From Phycisphaerales bacterium (GTDB lineage Bacteria > Planctomycetota > Phycisphaerae > Tepidisphaerales > Tepidisphaeraceae): 64,000 bases of DNA. Below, piece after piece: positions 9,795 to 17,982 of the stretch. The notes beneath the pieces were generated by a model that worked only from the letters and a program-made list of their open reading frames with translations, did not search any database and was not told the origin of the DNA. Both the position numbers and the translations under genes were made by a program. How positions within the stretch are numbered: position 1 is the stretch's first letter; every line of letters begins with the position of its first letter. The DNA lies in the NCBI GenBank assembly GCA_020847375.1, contig JADLCB010000008.1, positions 25,127 through 89,126 on the forward strand, in the 5' to 3' direction.

Positions 9795-9820
9795 ATAGTT
9801 TCAGTATCTACTGAAACTAT
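9795..9820. promoter_or_regulatory. Perfect 12+2+12 palindrome, putative operator of the GbsR-type regulator
   Basis: Arms ATAGTTTCAGTA and TACTGAAACTAT are exact reverse complements separated by TC. The palindrome ends directly beside the GGGAG ribosome binding site of the regulator gene. A dimeric winged-helix protein bound here would block its own promoter or translation start. I see no second copy of this site elsewhere in the window. Confidence 0.7.
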
Positions 9821-9872
9821 AGTCCGCGATAAATCAATTCGCCACTTTCGCATCGGCTGGCCGGATTGATCG

Positions 9873-10016
9873 ACAGGGCAAACGCAAGTAGGCGTCCGAT
9901 AGGCAATCTCTTACGAGCCACGACCGTCAGGCAGTGGTTTTTGAGCCGATCACCGCTCCCTCACGGTCGCGGCTCGTTAATACATCGACCCTCGCAGGCT
10001 ACTTGCGAAAGCCCTG
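9873..10016 (-). mobile_element. MITE-like 144-bp inverted-repeat element, copy 1 (reverse orientation)
   Basis: One of three related elements. It is flanked on both sides by the identical 9-mer GATTGATCG (9864-9872 and 10017-10025), as expected for a target-site duplication. The outer ends read ACAGGGCAAACGCAAGTA and the complement of CAGGGCTTTCGCAAGTA. Inside is a hairpin whose 25-base arms have about four mismatches here, the most decayed of the three. It lies just past the 3' end of pgk. A short open frame that crosses it is not a real gene. Confidence 0.8.
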
Positions 10017-10093
10017 GATTGATCGACAATCCCACCAATGGTTCTGGCCAAACGCGGCGGCATGACCAATCAACCAATCGGTGGATCAACCCG

Positions 10094-11275
10094 TCAGTCC
10101 AGAATATCGATTGTCGAAAAATGCCCATTTTCCAGATATTCCAGCGACGCCCCGCCGCCCGTGGAAACATGGCTGACTTGATCGCTCAGCCCCATCTGTT
10201 CGATGGCAGCGGCAGAATCACCACCACCGATCACCGTGGTGGCACCGTGACGGGTCACATCCGCCACCGCCTGCGCCACAGCGCGCGTGCCCTGAGCAAA
10301 CTGCGGCCTTTCAAACACACCCATTGGTCCATTCCAGATCACTGTTTTGGCCTTGGCGATTTCAGCCTGATACGCCTTGATCGTTCTCGGCCCGATATCA
10401 AAACCACTCTTGTCGGCGGGAATCACTCCGCCATCCACGATGCTGGTCTGGGTTGAATCGATTCCATCAGCCACCACGGTATCCACCGGCAGGACGAGCT
10501 TGCCACCGGCCTTGGCCAGCAGGGTCTTGGCCAGTTCCACCTTGTCAGGCTCGACCAGACTTTTACCCACTGATTTACCCTGCGCCAGGAAAAATGTGTA
10601 CGCCATCGCCCCGCCGATCAGCAGCTTGTCACACTTGCCCAGCAGTTGCTCGATGACATTGATTTTGTCCGAGACCTTGGCGCCACCCAGAATCGCCACA
10701 AACGGCCGCTGGGGCGCGCTGACGGCGTCGCCCAGATATTTCAGTTCTTTTTCGATCAGAAATCCGATCGTGCGCGGTTTGCCCTGCATCGCCTGGGCAG
10801 CTCCGAACGTGCTGGCATGTTCACGATGGGCTGTTCCAAAGGCATCATTGACATACACCTCCCCCAGGCGCGCAAGCTGTCCGGCGAAGGCGGGATCATT
10901 TTTCTCCTCCTGCTTATGAAAACGAAGATTTTCCAGAATCAACACATCGCCATCGTGCAGCGCTGCCGCCTTTTTCTCGATTTCCGGTCCGATGCAGTCC
11001 TGACAAAAATGCACCGGACGCCCAATCAACTGCCCCAGCCGTTCGGCAGTCGGTTTGAGACTGAACTTGCTCTCCGGCCCGTTTTTCGGTCGACCCAGGT
11101 GGCTCATCAGAATCAGCCGCCCCCCCCGGTCGATGATGCTGCGAATGGTCGGCAGCGCCTGGACAATGCGGCGATCATCCCCAATCACACCATTTTCCAC
11201 CGGCACGTTGAAATCAACGCGCATGATGACTCGCTTACCCTTCACATCAACGTCGGCAATCGTTTTTTTAGCCAT
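10094..11275 (-). CDS. pgk: Phosphoglycerate kinase
   Basis: Transfers the phosphate of 1,3-bisphosphoglycerate to ADP in glycolysis. The N-terminal substrate domain shows [11 protein letters not shown] and [10 protein letters not shown], then [16 protein letters not shown] and [16 protein letters not shown]. The C-terminal nucleotide domain shows [24 protein letters not shown] and [13 protein letters not shown], ending in [12 protein letters not shown]. The ATG at 11275 is preceded by AGGAG at 9-nt spacing and gives 393 residues, the usual length; a TTG nine bases upstream is too close to the ribosome binding site. It has no gap directly upstream, and MITE copy 1 lies downstream. It is separate from pyk. 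Confidence 0.97.
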   Translation of the reverse strand: MAKKTIADVDVKGKRVIMRVDFNVPVENGVIGDDRRIVQALPTIRSIIDRGGRLILMSHLGRPKNGPESKFSLKPTAERLGQLIGRPVHFCQDCIGPEIEKKAAALHDGDVLILENLRFHKQEEKNDPAFAGQLARLGEVYVNDAFGTAHREHASTFGAAQAMQGKPRTIGFLIEKELKYLGDAVSAPQRPFVAILGGAKVSDKINVIEQLLGKCDKLLIGGAMAYTFFLAQGKSVGKSLVEPDKVELAKTLLAKAGGKLVLPVDTVVADGIDSTQTSIVDGGVIPADKSGFDIGPRTIKAYQAEIAKAKTVIWNGPMGVFERPQFAQGTRAVAQAVADVTRHGATTVIGGGDSAAAIEQMGLSDQVSHVSTGGGASLEYLENGHFSTIDILD

Positions 11276-11652
11276 GGCAGGCAACTCCTGAAAAGTTCAA
11301 AATCGTTATGAGTCTGGATGCTATTGACCCCAGCGGCCAAGTCAAGACAGGCTGAAATGATCATCCCCTTTTTGATGTGCTATTCCGTTACAAGCTCTGC
11401 ACAACGACCAACCGTCACCCTGACAACGCCCCCCCGGCCCGATCAGCAAGCCCGTTGGGGGGGGACCGACCAAAATCGCTGATAAACGCCCGCGGGCGGC
11501 GTAGGGCGGGCAGTTTCAACCCTGCATCGGAAAAGTTGTGGGAAAGAAAAAAACTGGAAAATAGATTTATGGCCGATATATTTACGGCAGTAATAGATTC
11601 GGTTTAACATCTTCCTTTTTTTCAACGAGGTCGTTGGAGGCTCCGCTTATAT
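11276..11652. other. Intergenic region between divergent pgk and hppA
   Basis: No gene seen. It holds the divergent promoters. A run of seven C (11429-11435) and a run of eight G (11457-11464) could pair into a GC hairpin with a loop of about 21 bases. A GC-rich patch follows and then an AT-rich stretch to the hppA start. GGAGG at about 11635 may be the hppA ribosome binding site, at a rather long 12-13-nt spacing. Confidence 0.5.
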
Positions 11653-14235
11653 ATGATGAATATTTCAATTCGGCAGCGTGCGTTGATTCTCACCGCTGTC
11701 AGCGCAATCGTTTTTTTCCTGCCCTCAATGGCACTGGCCGCGGGTGAAGCGGATCTGGTTCTACCGGATCTGTCCATCGCCCGGTTTTTCGGTCAAAGCA
11801 TCAGCGGATTTCAACTGCTGGCGTGGGGGATGTTGATTCCCCTGGCGGGGCTGATTTTTGGAATGGTGATCTACCGTCAGCTCCAGCATCTGCCGGTTCA
11901 CCGCTCCATGTTGTCGGTTTCAGAGCTGATCTACGAAACCTGCAAAACCTACCTCAAAAATCAGGGCAAGTTCATTCTGATCCTCTGGTGCTTTGTGGCC
12001 GCGATCATGGTGGTCTATTTCGGCTTCCTGGCCGCCGAGCCCAAACCGGTGATGATTGCCCATGATGCCGGGGCGCAGATGGTTCATTCCGCCACGTCCG
12101 AAGCAGCCAGCGGAGCAGCATCGGCGGTGCATGAATATCCCACCGCTGCCCGTGTGCTGATTATTTTGCTGTTCAGCCTGATCGGCATTGCTGGCAGTTA
12201 CGCGGTGGCGTGGTTCGGGATTCGCGTGAACACCTTCGCCAACAGCCGCACGAGCATGGCCAGTCTGCGCGGCAAACCGTGGCTGGTCTGCTCGATTCCG
12301 CTGCGGGCGGGCATGAGTATCGGCATGGTGTTGATCAGTCTGGAACTGCTGATCATGTTGACGATTCTGCTGTTCCTGCCATCCAATCTCGCCGGGCCGT
12401 GTTTCATCGGTTTTGCCATTGGCGAATCGCTGGGTGCCGCCGTTTTGCGTATCGCCGGTGGTATTTTCACCAAAATCGCGGATATCGGGGCGGATTTGAT
12501 GAAGATCGTCTTCAAGGTGGAGGAAGACGACGCGCGTAACCCGGGGGTTATTGCTGACTGCGTGGGTGACAACGCGGGCGACTCGGTTGGCCCGACCGCT
12601 GACGGATTTGAGACCTACGGCGTTACCGGTGTGGCGCTGATCGTGTTTGTCATGCTGGCGGTAACTGATCTGCACATACAGGTGCAATTGCTGGTCTGGA
12701 TTTTCGCGATGCGCCTTCTGATGGTCATCTCCTCCGGCGTCAGCTACCTGATCAACGAAGCGGTGAATCGTGCCCGCTACGTTAATGCCCAACAGATGGA
12801 CTTTGAAAAACCGTTGACCAGCCTGGTCTGGCTGACCAGTATTCTGTCGATCGTCGGAACCTATCTGGCGTCGATGGCGCTGATCCCGCTGCTGGCTGAG
12901 GACTATACCCTGTGGTGGAAGCTGGCGACGATCATTTCCTGCGGCACGCTGGCCGGGGCACTGATTCCAGAATTGACCAAATATTTCACCTCCGTCCATT
13001 CACGCCACGTCCGCGAAGTTCTGAACACCAGCCGCGAAGGCGGTGCTTCGCTGAACATCCTGTCGGGTCTGACCGCCGGTAACTTCTCCGCCTTCTGGAT
13101 CGGCGGTGTGGTGCTGGTCATCCTGATGGCGATTGCCTGGGGTGTCAGCACGGCAATGCCGGTGGACATCATGGCAGCGCCATCGGTGTTCGCCTTTGGT
13201 CTGGTGGCGTTCGGCTTTTTGGGCATGGGGCCGGTGACCATTGCGGTTGACAGCTACGGGCCGGTGACGGACAACGCCCAGAGCGTTTACGAATTGTCAC
13301 TGATCGAAACCGTCCCCAATGTCGAGGCGGAAGTTGAGCAGCAACTGGGCCAAAAGCCCGACTTCGAGCGGGCCAAGATGCTCCTGGAAGAAAATGACGG
13401 CGCTGGCAATACTTTCAAGGCGACAGCCAAACCCGTGCTCATCGGTACGGCCGTGGTGGGCGCAACAACCCTGATCTTCTCGATCATCATGGTGCTGACA
13501 CAAAGCCTGCAGGACCATGCGGCCATCGGGCGGTTGTCGATCATGTACGCCCCATTCCTGCTGGGCCTGATCGCTGGTGGCGGCGTGGTCTACTGGTTCA
13601 GCGGAGCCAGTTGTCAGGCGGTCATCGCCGGAGCCTATCGCGCCGTGTCGTTCATCAAGCGCAACATGCGTCTGGACGGGCAAAAAGCTTCGACGGAAGA
13701 TTCCAAGCGCGTGGTCGCCATCTGCACACACTACGCGCAGAGCGGCATGTTCAATATCTTCATCGCCACGTTCTTCCTCACGCTTTCCGCCGCCTTTTTT
13801 GAAAACTATTTCTTCATCGGGTTCCTGATCGCCATTGCCATTTTCGGTTTGTTCCAGGCAATCTTCATGGCCAACGCCGGTGGCGCGTGGGACAACGCCA
13901 AGAAAATTGTCGAGACTGAGCTGAACATGAAGGGAACCCCTTTGCATGATGCAACAGTCGTCGGCGATACCGTGGGTGACCCCTTCAAGGACACCAGCTC
14001 GGTGGCGCTCAATCCGGTGATCAAATTCAGCACGTTGTTCGGTCTGCTGGCGGTTGAACTGGCGATCCAGCTCAATGGCCCGATCGAAGGCGGGTTCATC
14101 CAGCGCTGGGAGACCGTGCGACTGATCCTGGCGATTGTCTTCCTGATTGCGGCCTTGATTTTCGTCTACCGCTCGTTCTATGGCATGCGTATCAACCCCG
14201 CTGACGAGGAAGGTGGCGAAATCGCAGCCAAGTAA
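11653..14235 (+). CDS. hppA: Membrane-bound pyrophosphatase (ion-pumping H+/Na+-PPase), divergent type
   Basis: Hydrolyses pyrophosphate and pumps H+ or Na+ out across the cytoplasmic membrane. The 860 residues form about 16 hydrophobic segments. Catalytic motifs are present: DIGADLMKIV, then EEDDARNPGVIADCVGDNAG and the C-terminal GDTVGDPFKDTSS. The protein is longer than usual (about 700-770). It has a signal-like N-terminus (LILTAVSAIVFFLPSMALAA) and an inserted stretch near SYGPVTDNAQSVYE. The loop GPTADGFETYGVTG differs from the common GMGADLFE form. The potassium-switch motif reads GNTFKATAK, with Lys at the position typical of K+-independent enzymes, though the residue three later is Ala rather than Thr. 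A divergent subfamily is likely; which ion it pumps cannot be read directly. Tandem ATGs at 11653 and 11656. Confidence 0.93.
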   Translation: MMNISIRQRALILTAVSAIVFFLPSMALAAGEADLVLPDLSIARFFGQSISGFQLLAWGMLIPLAGLIFGMVIYRQLQHLPVHRSMLSVSELIYETCKTYLKNQGKFILILWCFVAAIMVVYFGFLAAEPKPVMIAHDAGAQMVHSATSEAASGAASAVHEYPTAARVLIILLFSLIGIAGSYAVAWFGIRVNTFANSRTSMASLRGKPWLVCSIPLRAGMSIGMVLISLELLIMLTILLFLPSNLAGPCFIGFAIGESLGAAVLRIAGGIFTKIADIGADLMKIVFKVEEDDARNPGVIADCVGDNAGDSVGPTADGFETYGVTGVALIVFVMLAVTDLHIQVQLLVWIFAMRLLMVISSGVSYLINEAVNRARYVNAQQMDFEKPLTSLVWLTSILSIVGTYLASMALIPLLAEDYTLWWKLATIISCGTLAGALIPELTKYFTSVHSRHVREVLNTSREGGASLNILSGLTAGNFSAFWIGGVVLVILMAIAWGVSTAMPVDIMAAPSVFAFGLVAFGFLGMGPVTIAVDSYGPVTDNAQSVYELSLIETVPNVEAEVEQQLGQKPDFERAKMLLEENDGAGNTFKATAKPVLIGTAVVGATTLIFSIIMVLTQSLQDHAAIGRLSIMYAPFLLGLIAGGGVVYWFSGASCQAVIAGAYRAVSFIKRNMRLDGQKASTEDSKRVVAICTHYAQSGMFNIFIATFFLTLSAAFFENYFFIGFLIAIAIFGLFQAIFMANAGGAWDNAKKIVETELNMKGTPLHDATVVGDTVGDPFKDTSSVALNPVIKFSTLFGLLAVELAIQLNGPIEGGFIQRWETVRLILAIVFLIAALIFVYRSFYGMRINPADEEGGEIAAK

Positions 14236-14268
14236 GCTGGGCGAGGCACGTTCATTACATTGAAGACG

Positions 14269-14303
14269 CAGGGCGATTGAGCAATCAATCGTCCTGTTTT
14301 TTT
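14269..14303 (+). terminator. Rho-independent terminator after hppA
   Basis: CAGGGCGATTG and CAATCGTCCTG pair over 11 bp (one G-U) around a 6-base loop, followed directly by seven T. It lies 33 bases after the hppA stop codon, so hppA is likely monocistronic. The clearest intrinsic terminator in the window. Confidence 0.88.
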
Positions 14304-14361
14304 GCGCTGTGCGGTTGATTGTGCTGCGGCACTACTGGCGTTGGTGCTGCGGGCGCCGGCA

Positions 14362-15081
14362 CTACTGGCGCGGGTGCTGAATGTGATGATGGCGCGCGAT
14401 CTCCAGCATTCGCACCGCCAGTTCATCGCGGGCAATCCACTGCTCGCCCTCAGCGCTGACCAGATACGCCCCCGCTTCAGGCCCGCTGACCATATCCAGC
14501 GTGTTGGCCACCAGATAATCTGCTTGGCTGGCCAGACGACTGCGACGCGCGATCTCCAGCAGTTGCTGCCGCGAACAACCGACTTCCAGCTTGAATTTCA
14601 CCAACAGACCGTTGTAGTTCCACGGGTTGCGAAACAGATCGACGAGTTTTTCCGTGGGTTGCGCCAGAACTGCGATGCGCGGGTGGGTGCTGCGGACTTT
14701 CCCGGCTTGTACATCCTCCACCACCCACTGCTGACGACCATCTGGCAGTTGTTTTTGTTCGACCACCGCAAAAGTGCGAACCGGCTTGTAATCCGCCACC
14801 GCCGCCGCCATGAAAATGCCGCTGTACTGCTGCTGCGTCACCCGCTCTTGTAATGCCGCCCGAAGTTCAGCGTGACTGACAAACCCATACCCATGCAGGC
14901 GCGGCGAATCTGACGCCAGCTCAGCCAGATGCTGTTGATTGCTGGTAAGCAGATCCACTTCCCCCAGCTCGGTCAGCGCGCGGGCTATTTTCAAACCCGT
15001 GTTACCGGAAAAGATATTGCCCCAATCACGAACATCATCAATCTTTTCGCGCGTATTGCCCGCCGTTACCAGAAATCGCAT
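14362..15081 (-). CDS. coaB: Stand-alone phosphopantothenate-cysteine ligase (CoaB-type)
   Basis: Probably ligates cysteine to 4'-phosphopantothenate in coenzyme A synthesis. The 239 residues match only the CoaB half of the usual CoaBC fusion. It opens MRFLVTAGNTREKIDDVRDW with a SGNTGLKIARAL nucleotide-binding region, then IFMAAAVADYKP, LVKFKLEVG and a C-terminal DYLVANTLDM block. The decarboxylase half (CoaC) is missing and must be encoded elsewhere if the pathway is complete. The ATG at 15081 has no good Shine-Dalgarno. A 30-bp tandem duplication just past the stop repeats the last codons and the TAG. The fold is clear; the exact substrate is inferred. Confidence 0.8.
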   Translation of the reverse strand: MRFLVTAGNTREKIDDVRDWGNIFSGNTGLKIARALTELGEVDLLTSNQQHLAELASDSPRLHGYGFVSHAELRAALQERVTQQQYSGIFMAAAVADYKPVRTFAVVEQKQLPDGRQQWVVEDVQAGKVRSTHPRIAVLAQPTEKLVDLFRNPWNYNGLLVKFKLEVGCSRQQLLEIARRSRLASQADYLVANTLDMVSGPEAGAYLVSAEGEQWIARDELAVRMLEIARHHHIQHPRQ

Positions 15082-15271
15082 GCGTCTATCATAACGATTT
15101 ATCGGATGTGATGAACAAGTTGGGCTGGGTGACTAAATATCCTGTGGCGCAGTATCATCTGCTACGATTGATTCGATCGGCATTGACACCACGCGGCCAA
15201 TGCCCTGTAGTAAACCTGATTCATCGGCTGGACTTTACCGGATCATGTTTCAACACTCATTTTTTGTGGTT

Positions 15272-16594
15272 ATGAACAATATCAACCTCAGTCCCATTGG
15301 TTGGCGCAATTATTTTCGGCGTTTGTCAGCCACCGCCTGCTGCCTGGTTCCTGTGCTGATGCTGACACTCATCGGCTGCGCACCAGACAAGCGCGCAGCT
15401 CAAGGCGTTGCCCCCGTCCCGCAATCCGCCGTAACGTCCGCGCGGTCAACCGAGGCCCCTGCCGCAGTAAACTCAGCCACCAATCACACCTCGACGGGCG
15501 CTCAAGCGCCCGCAGGCTGGCGCCGTCTTCGGCACAGTGTTCTGCTCGATTTCAACAGCCCAGCCGATGCAGTTTTTATCAATCTCTCCCCCGCCACACC
15601 CGCCGCAGCGACCGACCCCGTAATTCGTAACGGTCAGCTCGTACTGGAACCAGAGACTGCACAGGTACAGATCAAACTGTCATCGCTCTTGTCCGGCCGC
15701 ACATTTCCCGGCGACTGGACACTGCTGGGCGGGCACTTGCAGGCGCAACGCGATGTCACCGTCGATCTGATCTACAGCATCGACGGTCAGACCATTCTTG
15801 AAAAACAGCAACAACTCCCCGCCGATCAATTCGTCCCGGTGATGCTCGACCTGACCCGGTTGAATGAATCGCAACTGGCTGCCTCAGCCCAATTAACCGC
15901 AGGAACCGGCCGCGCCCTGTTGACGATTCGACCCCATGCGCCAGCCACCATCTTGATCGACGACATTCTGCTGCTGGATAACCGCGAAAATCTCACGCCT
16001 CCCGGCGCAACCTGGGCGATTCAGCGTAAAGGTTACCAACTGGAAATCGATCAACCGGATCTGTTTTCCCTTTCGCTTTCCACCGACGTATCGCAGCCGC
16101 CCGCGTGGACTATTGAGCAATTCAGCGCTCAGCGCATCATCGCGCAACAAAATAATCCGCCCGGCCAGTGGGTGATTTATGCCGATGGGCGCTCGTTTGA
16201 GAACAGCCACTTGAAAATGCTCACCCCGCCCGCCGCGGATGATGCCCTCTATCTCCGCCAGCACAACACCCCAGCCCAAATCACCCTGCCCTCGGAACAA
16301 GGACGATTGTTGCGCCAAACCCCCGGTGATCTGAATAATGACGGTTACAACGAAGCGCTGGGCGCCTATCAACTTCAGGCGCACGCCGCACGACTCGATG
16401 TGACCATAACCCCGCGAACCCCGACCCTGACCAACCCCATTCTGGAAATCAGCGATCTGCCGGCTGGTAAGCTGATCGCCACGGCGGAGGGCCACCTCAT
16501 CGACACCTGCCAGCGCCTGCCTGATAACGATGTCCTGATCATCGTCCCCCACGAGATTCAGCGCCCCACCACCATCAACATCCGCGTGCAATAG
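15272..16594 (+). CDS. Uncharacterised lipoprotein with beta-sandwich-like domains
   Basis: Not a recognised family. The N-terminus (RRLSATACCLVPVLMLTLIG then Cys36) is a lipoprotein signal with lipobox LIGC, so the mature protein should be anchored in a membrane. A linker rich in Ala, Pro, Ser and Thr follows. The rest is predicted mostly beta, with a carbohydrate-binding-module-like stretch (LLDFNSPADAVFIN to ATILIDDILLLDN) and a Ca-loop-like DLNNDGYNEA near residue 355. I prefer the ATG at 15272 because it puts the signal at the N-terminus; ATGs at 15200 and 15245 are in the same frame, and none has a strong ribosome binding site. It ends convergently with leuB. Confidence 0.7.
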   Translation: MNNINLSPIGWRNYFRRLSATACCLVPVLMLTLIGCAPDKRAAQGVAPVPQSAVTSARSTEAPAAVNSATNHTSTGAQAPAGWRRLRHSVLLDFNSPADAVFINLSPATPAAATDPVIRNGQLVLEPETAQVQIKLSSLLSGRTFPGDWTLLGGHLQAQRDVTVDLIYSIDGQTILEKQQQLPADQFVPVMLDLTRLNESQLAASAQLTAGTGRALLTIRPHAPATILIDDILLLDNRENLTPPGATWAIQRKGYQLEIDQPDLFSLSLSTDVSQPPAWTIEQFSAQRIIAQQNNPPGQWVIYADGRSFENSHLKMLTPPAADDALYLRQHNTPAQITLPSEQGRLLRQTPGDLNNDGYNEALGAYQLQAHAARLDVTITPRTPTLTNPILEISDLPAGKLIATAEGHLIDTCQRLPDNDVLIIVPHEIQRPTTINIRVQ

Positions 16595-16632
16595 TCGCTG
16601 CCGTGCCGTAACCCAGCGTAATAATCACCATG

Positions 16633-16650
16633 ACCACCACGGCTGGTGGT
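16633..16650. terminator. Short hairpin between convergent genes (weak terminator candidate)
   Basis: ACCACCA and TGGTGGT pair perfectly over 7 bp around a CGGC loop. It lies between the lipoprotein gene and the end of leuB, but lacks a U-tract on either strand, so termination is only suggested. Confidence 0.3.
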
Positions 16651-16679
16651 ATTGCGCGGCTGCAACACAGTTTTGCTGT

Positions 16680-16699
16680 AATGTTCCACGTGGAACATT
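16680..16699. other. parS: parS-like centromere site (ParB binding palindrome)
   Basis: The 16-mer TGTTCCACGTGGAACA (16682-16697) is a perfect palindrome, extended to 20 bp by A-T pairs on both sides. It matches the highly conserved bacterial parS consensus that differs between species mainly at one or two symmetric positions. It sits in a short gap between two convergent genes, outside coding sequence. No parA or parB is in the window. This is the only such site I see here. Confidence 0.8.
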
Positions 16700-16794
16700 G
16701 CATCAGACACTTGGCGCATCATCAGCCACCGCGTCTAATCCGGTTTTGTCCGCTCGTGGCGCAGCACGTGATGCGCCCCCCACCGCGATCCGAC

Positions 16795-17862
16795 TTACGC
16801 CAATTTGCCGCAAACGATCTCGGTCACCTGTCTCAGCGTCGCCTGCCCGCCCAGGTCGCGCGTATGGTTGGCTTTGTCAGCCACGGTTGCCTGGCACGCC
16901 TGTTTAATCGCGGTCGCCGCCGGTTTTTGCTCCAGAAAATCAAGCATCATCGCGACACTTAAAAACGTGGCAATCGGGTTGGCCAGACCCTGACCGGCGA
17001 TATCCGGCGCCGAACCGTGGACAGGTTCAAACATACTGGCTGCCTGGCGCGTCGGGTTGATATTGCCGCTGGCGGCCATTCCCATCCCGCCCTGAATCGC
17101 CGCCCCCAGATCGGTGATGATGTCGCCAAACATATTGGTCGTCACAATCACATCATAAATGCGCGGCTTGGTCACCATGTACATCGTGCAGGCATCGACG
17201 TGATGATAGTCGGTTTCAATGCCAGCATATTCCGCCTTGACCTGCTCGAACGCCCTGATCCACAGATTGTGGGCATAGCGCAGCACATTGGTCTTGGCGA
17301 CCAGCGTCACTTTTTTCCGCCCAAAAGCCTGGGCATACTCAAAGGCATAACGAATACACCGTTCCACCCCGCGCCGCGTGGTCACTTCGATCTGATTGGC
17401 CACTTCATGCGGCGTATTCTTGTAGACAAACCCACCCTGACCCGCGTAAAGGCCCTCGGTGTTTTCCCGGACAATCGTCATATTAATATCGTCCGCCCCC
17501 ACATTGGCCAGCGGCGTTGGCACACCCGGCAACAACCGCGTCGGACGCAGGTTGATGTACTGATCCAGCTCGAAACGCATCTTCAGCAATATTTCTGTTT
17601 CCAGAATCCCCTGCGGAATCTTCGCCTGCCCGCGCGGATCAACCCCCACCGCGCCGAACAGAATCGCGTCATGCGCCGCCAGTTCCTTCAAGGCTGAATC
17701 GGGCAACGTCTGCCCCGTCGCCAGATAATGTTCCGCCCCGAAGGGATAATCCGTCGTCTGATAGGTAAAACCAAATTTCCTGGCCACCACATCCAACACC
17801 TTCAACCCTGCGGGTACAACTTCCTTACCCACACCATCACCCGGCATTACAGCTATTTTCAT
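16795..17862 (-). CDS. leuB: 3-isopropylmalate dehydrogenase (or a close relative)
   Basis: An NAD-dependent beta-decarboxylating dehydrogenase of 355 residues, probably oxidising 3-isopropylmalate in leucine synthesis. Landmarks are MKIAVMPGDGVGKEV, AILFGAVGVDPRG, LRPTRLLPGVP, MTIVRENTEGLYAG, the metal-binding region DVIVTTNMFGDIITDLGAA and FEPVHGSAPDIAGQG. The frame opens earlier at a GTG (17874), but that overlaps the AGGAG; the ATG at 17862 with 11-nt spacing is better. The family also contains tartrate/malate and homoisocitrate dehydrogenases, and no leuA, leuC or leuD lie nearby. leuB is therefore likely but not certain. Confidence 0.75.
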   Translation of the reverse strand: MKIAVMPGDGVGKEVVPAGLKVLDVVARKFGFTYQTTDYPFGAEHYLATGQTLPDSALKELAAHDAILFGAVGVDPRGQAKIPQGILETEILLKMRFELDQYINLRPTRLLPGVPTPLANVGADDINMTIVRENTEGLYAGQGGFVYKNTPHEVANQIEVTTRRGVERCIRYAFEYAQAFGRKKVTLVAKTNVLRYAHNLWIRAFEQVKAEYAGIETDYHHVDACTMYMVTKPRIYDVIVTTNMFGDIITDLGAAIQGGMGMAASGNINPTRQAASMFEPVHGSAPDIAGQGLANPIATFLSVAMMLDFLEQKPAATAIKQACQATVADKANHTRDLGGQATLRQVTEIVCGKLA

Positions 17863-17982
17863 CAATCGATTCACTCCTGAATGGTAAAGGAAAAAAGATA
17901 GCAGAACTGTCCGTAAAAGACACGGCTGGCTGCAAAAACTATTGCTTATTGCGCCTACGCCGCCACTTCAGCGCACCGGCCA

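Noticed and set aside
9866..10456. Open frames through the three MITE copies sharing a SRSPLPxGRGS peptide
   Set aside because: The shared peptide is only the translation of the repeat element; no ribosome binding site, and the frames overlap real genes.
11429..11464. C-run and G-run hairpin upstream of hppA as a regulatory RNA
   Set aside because: Single simple stem with a large loop and no conserved riboswitch sequence.
16758..16775. A second CACGTG-centred near-palindrome close to parS
   Set aside because: Arms do not match the parS consensus and contain mismatches.
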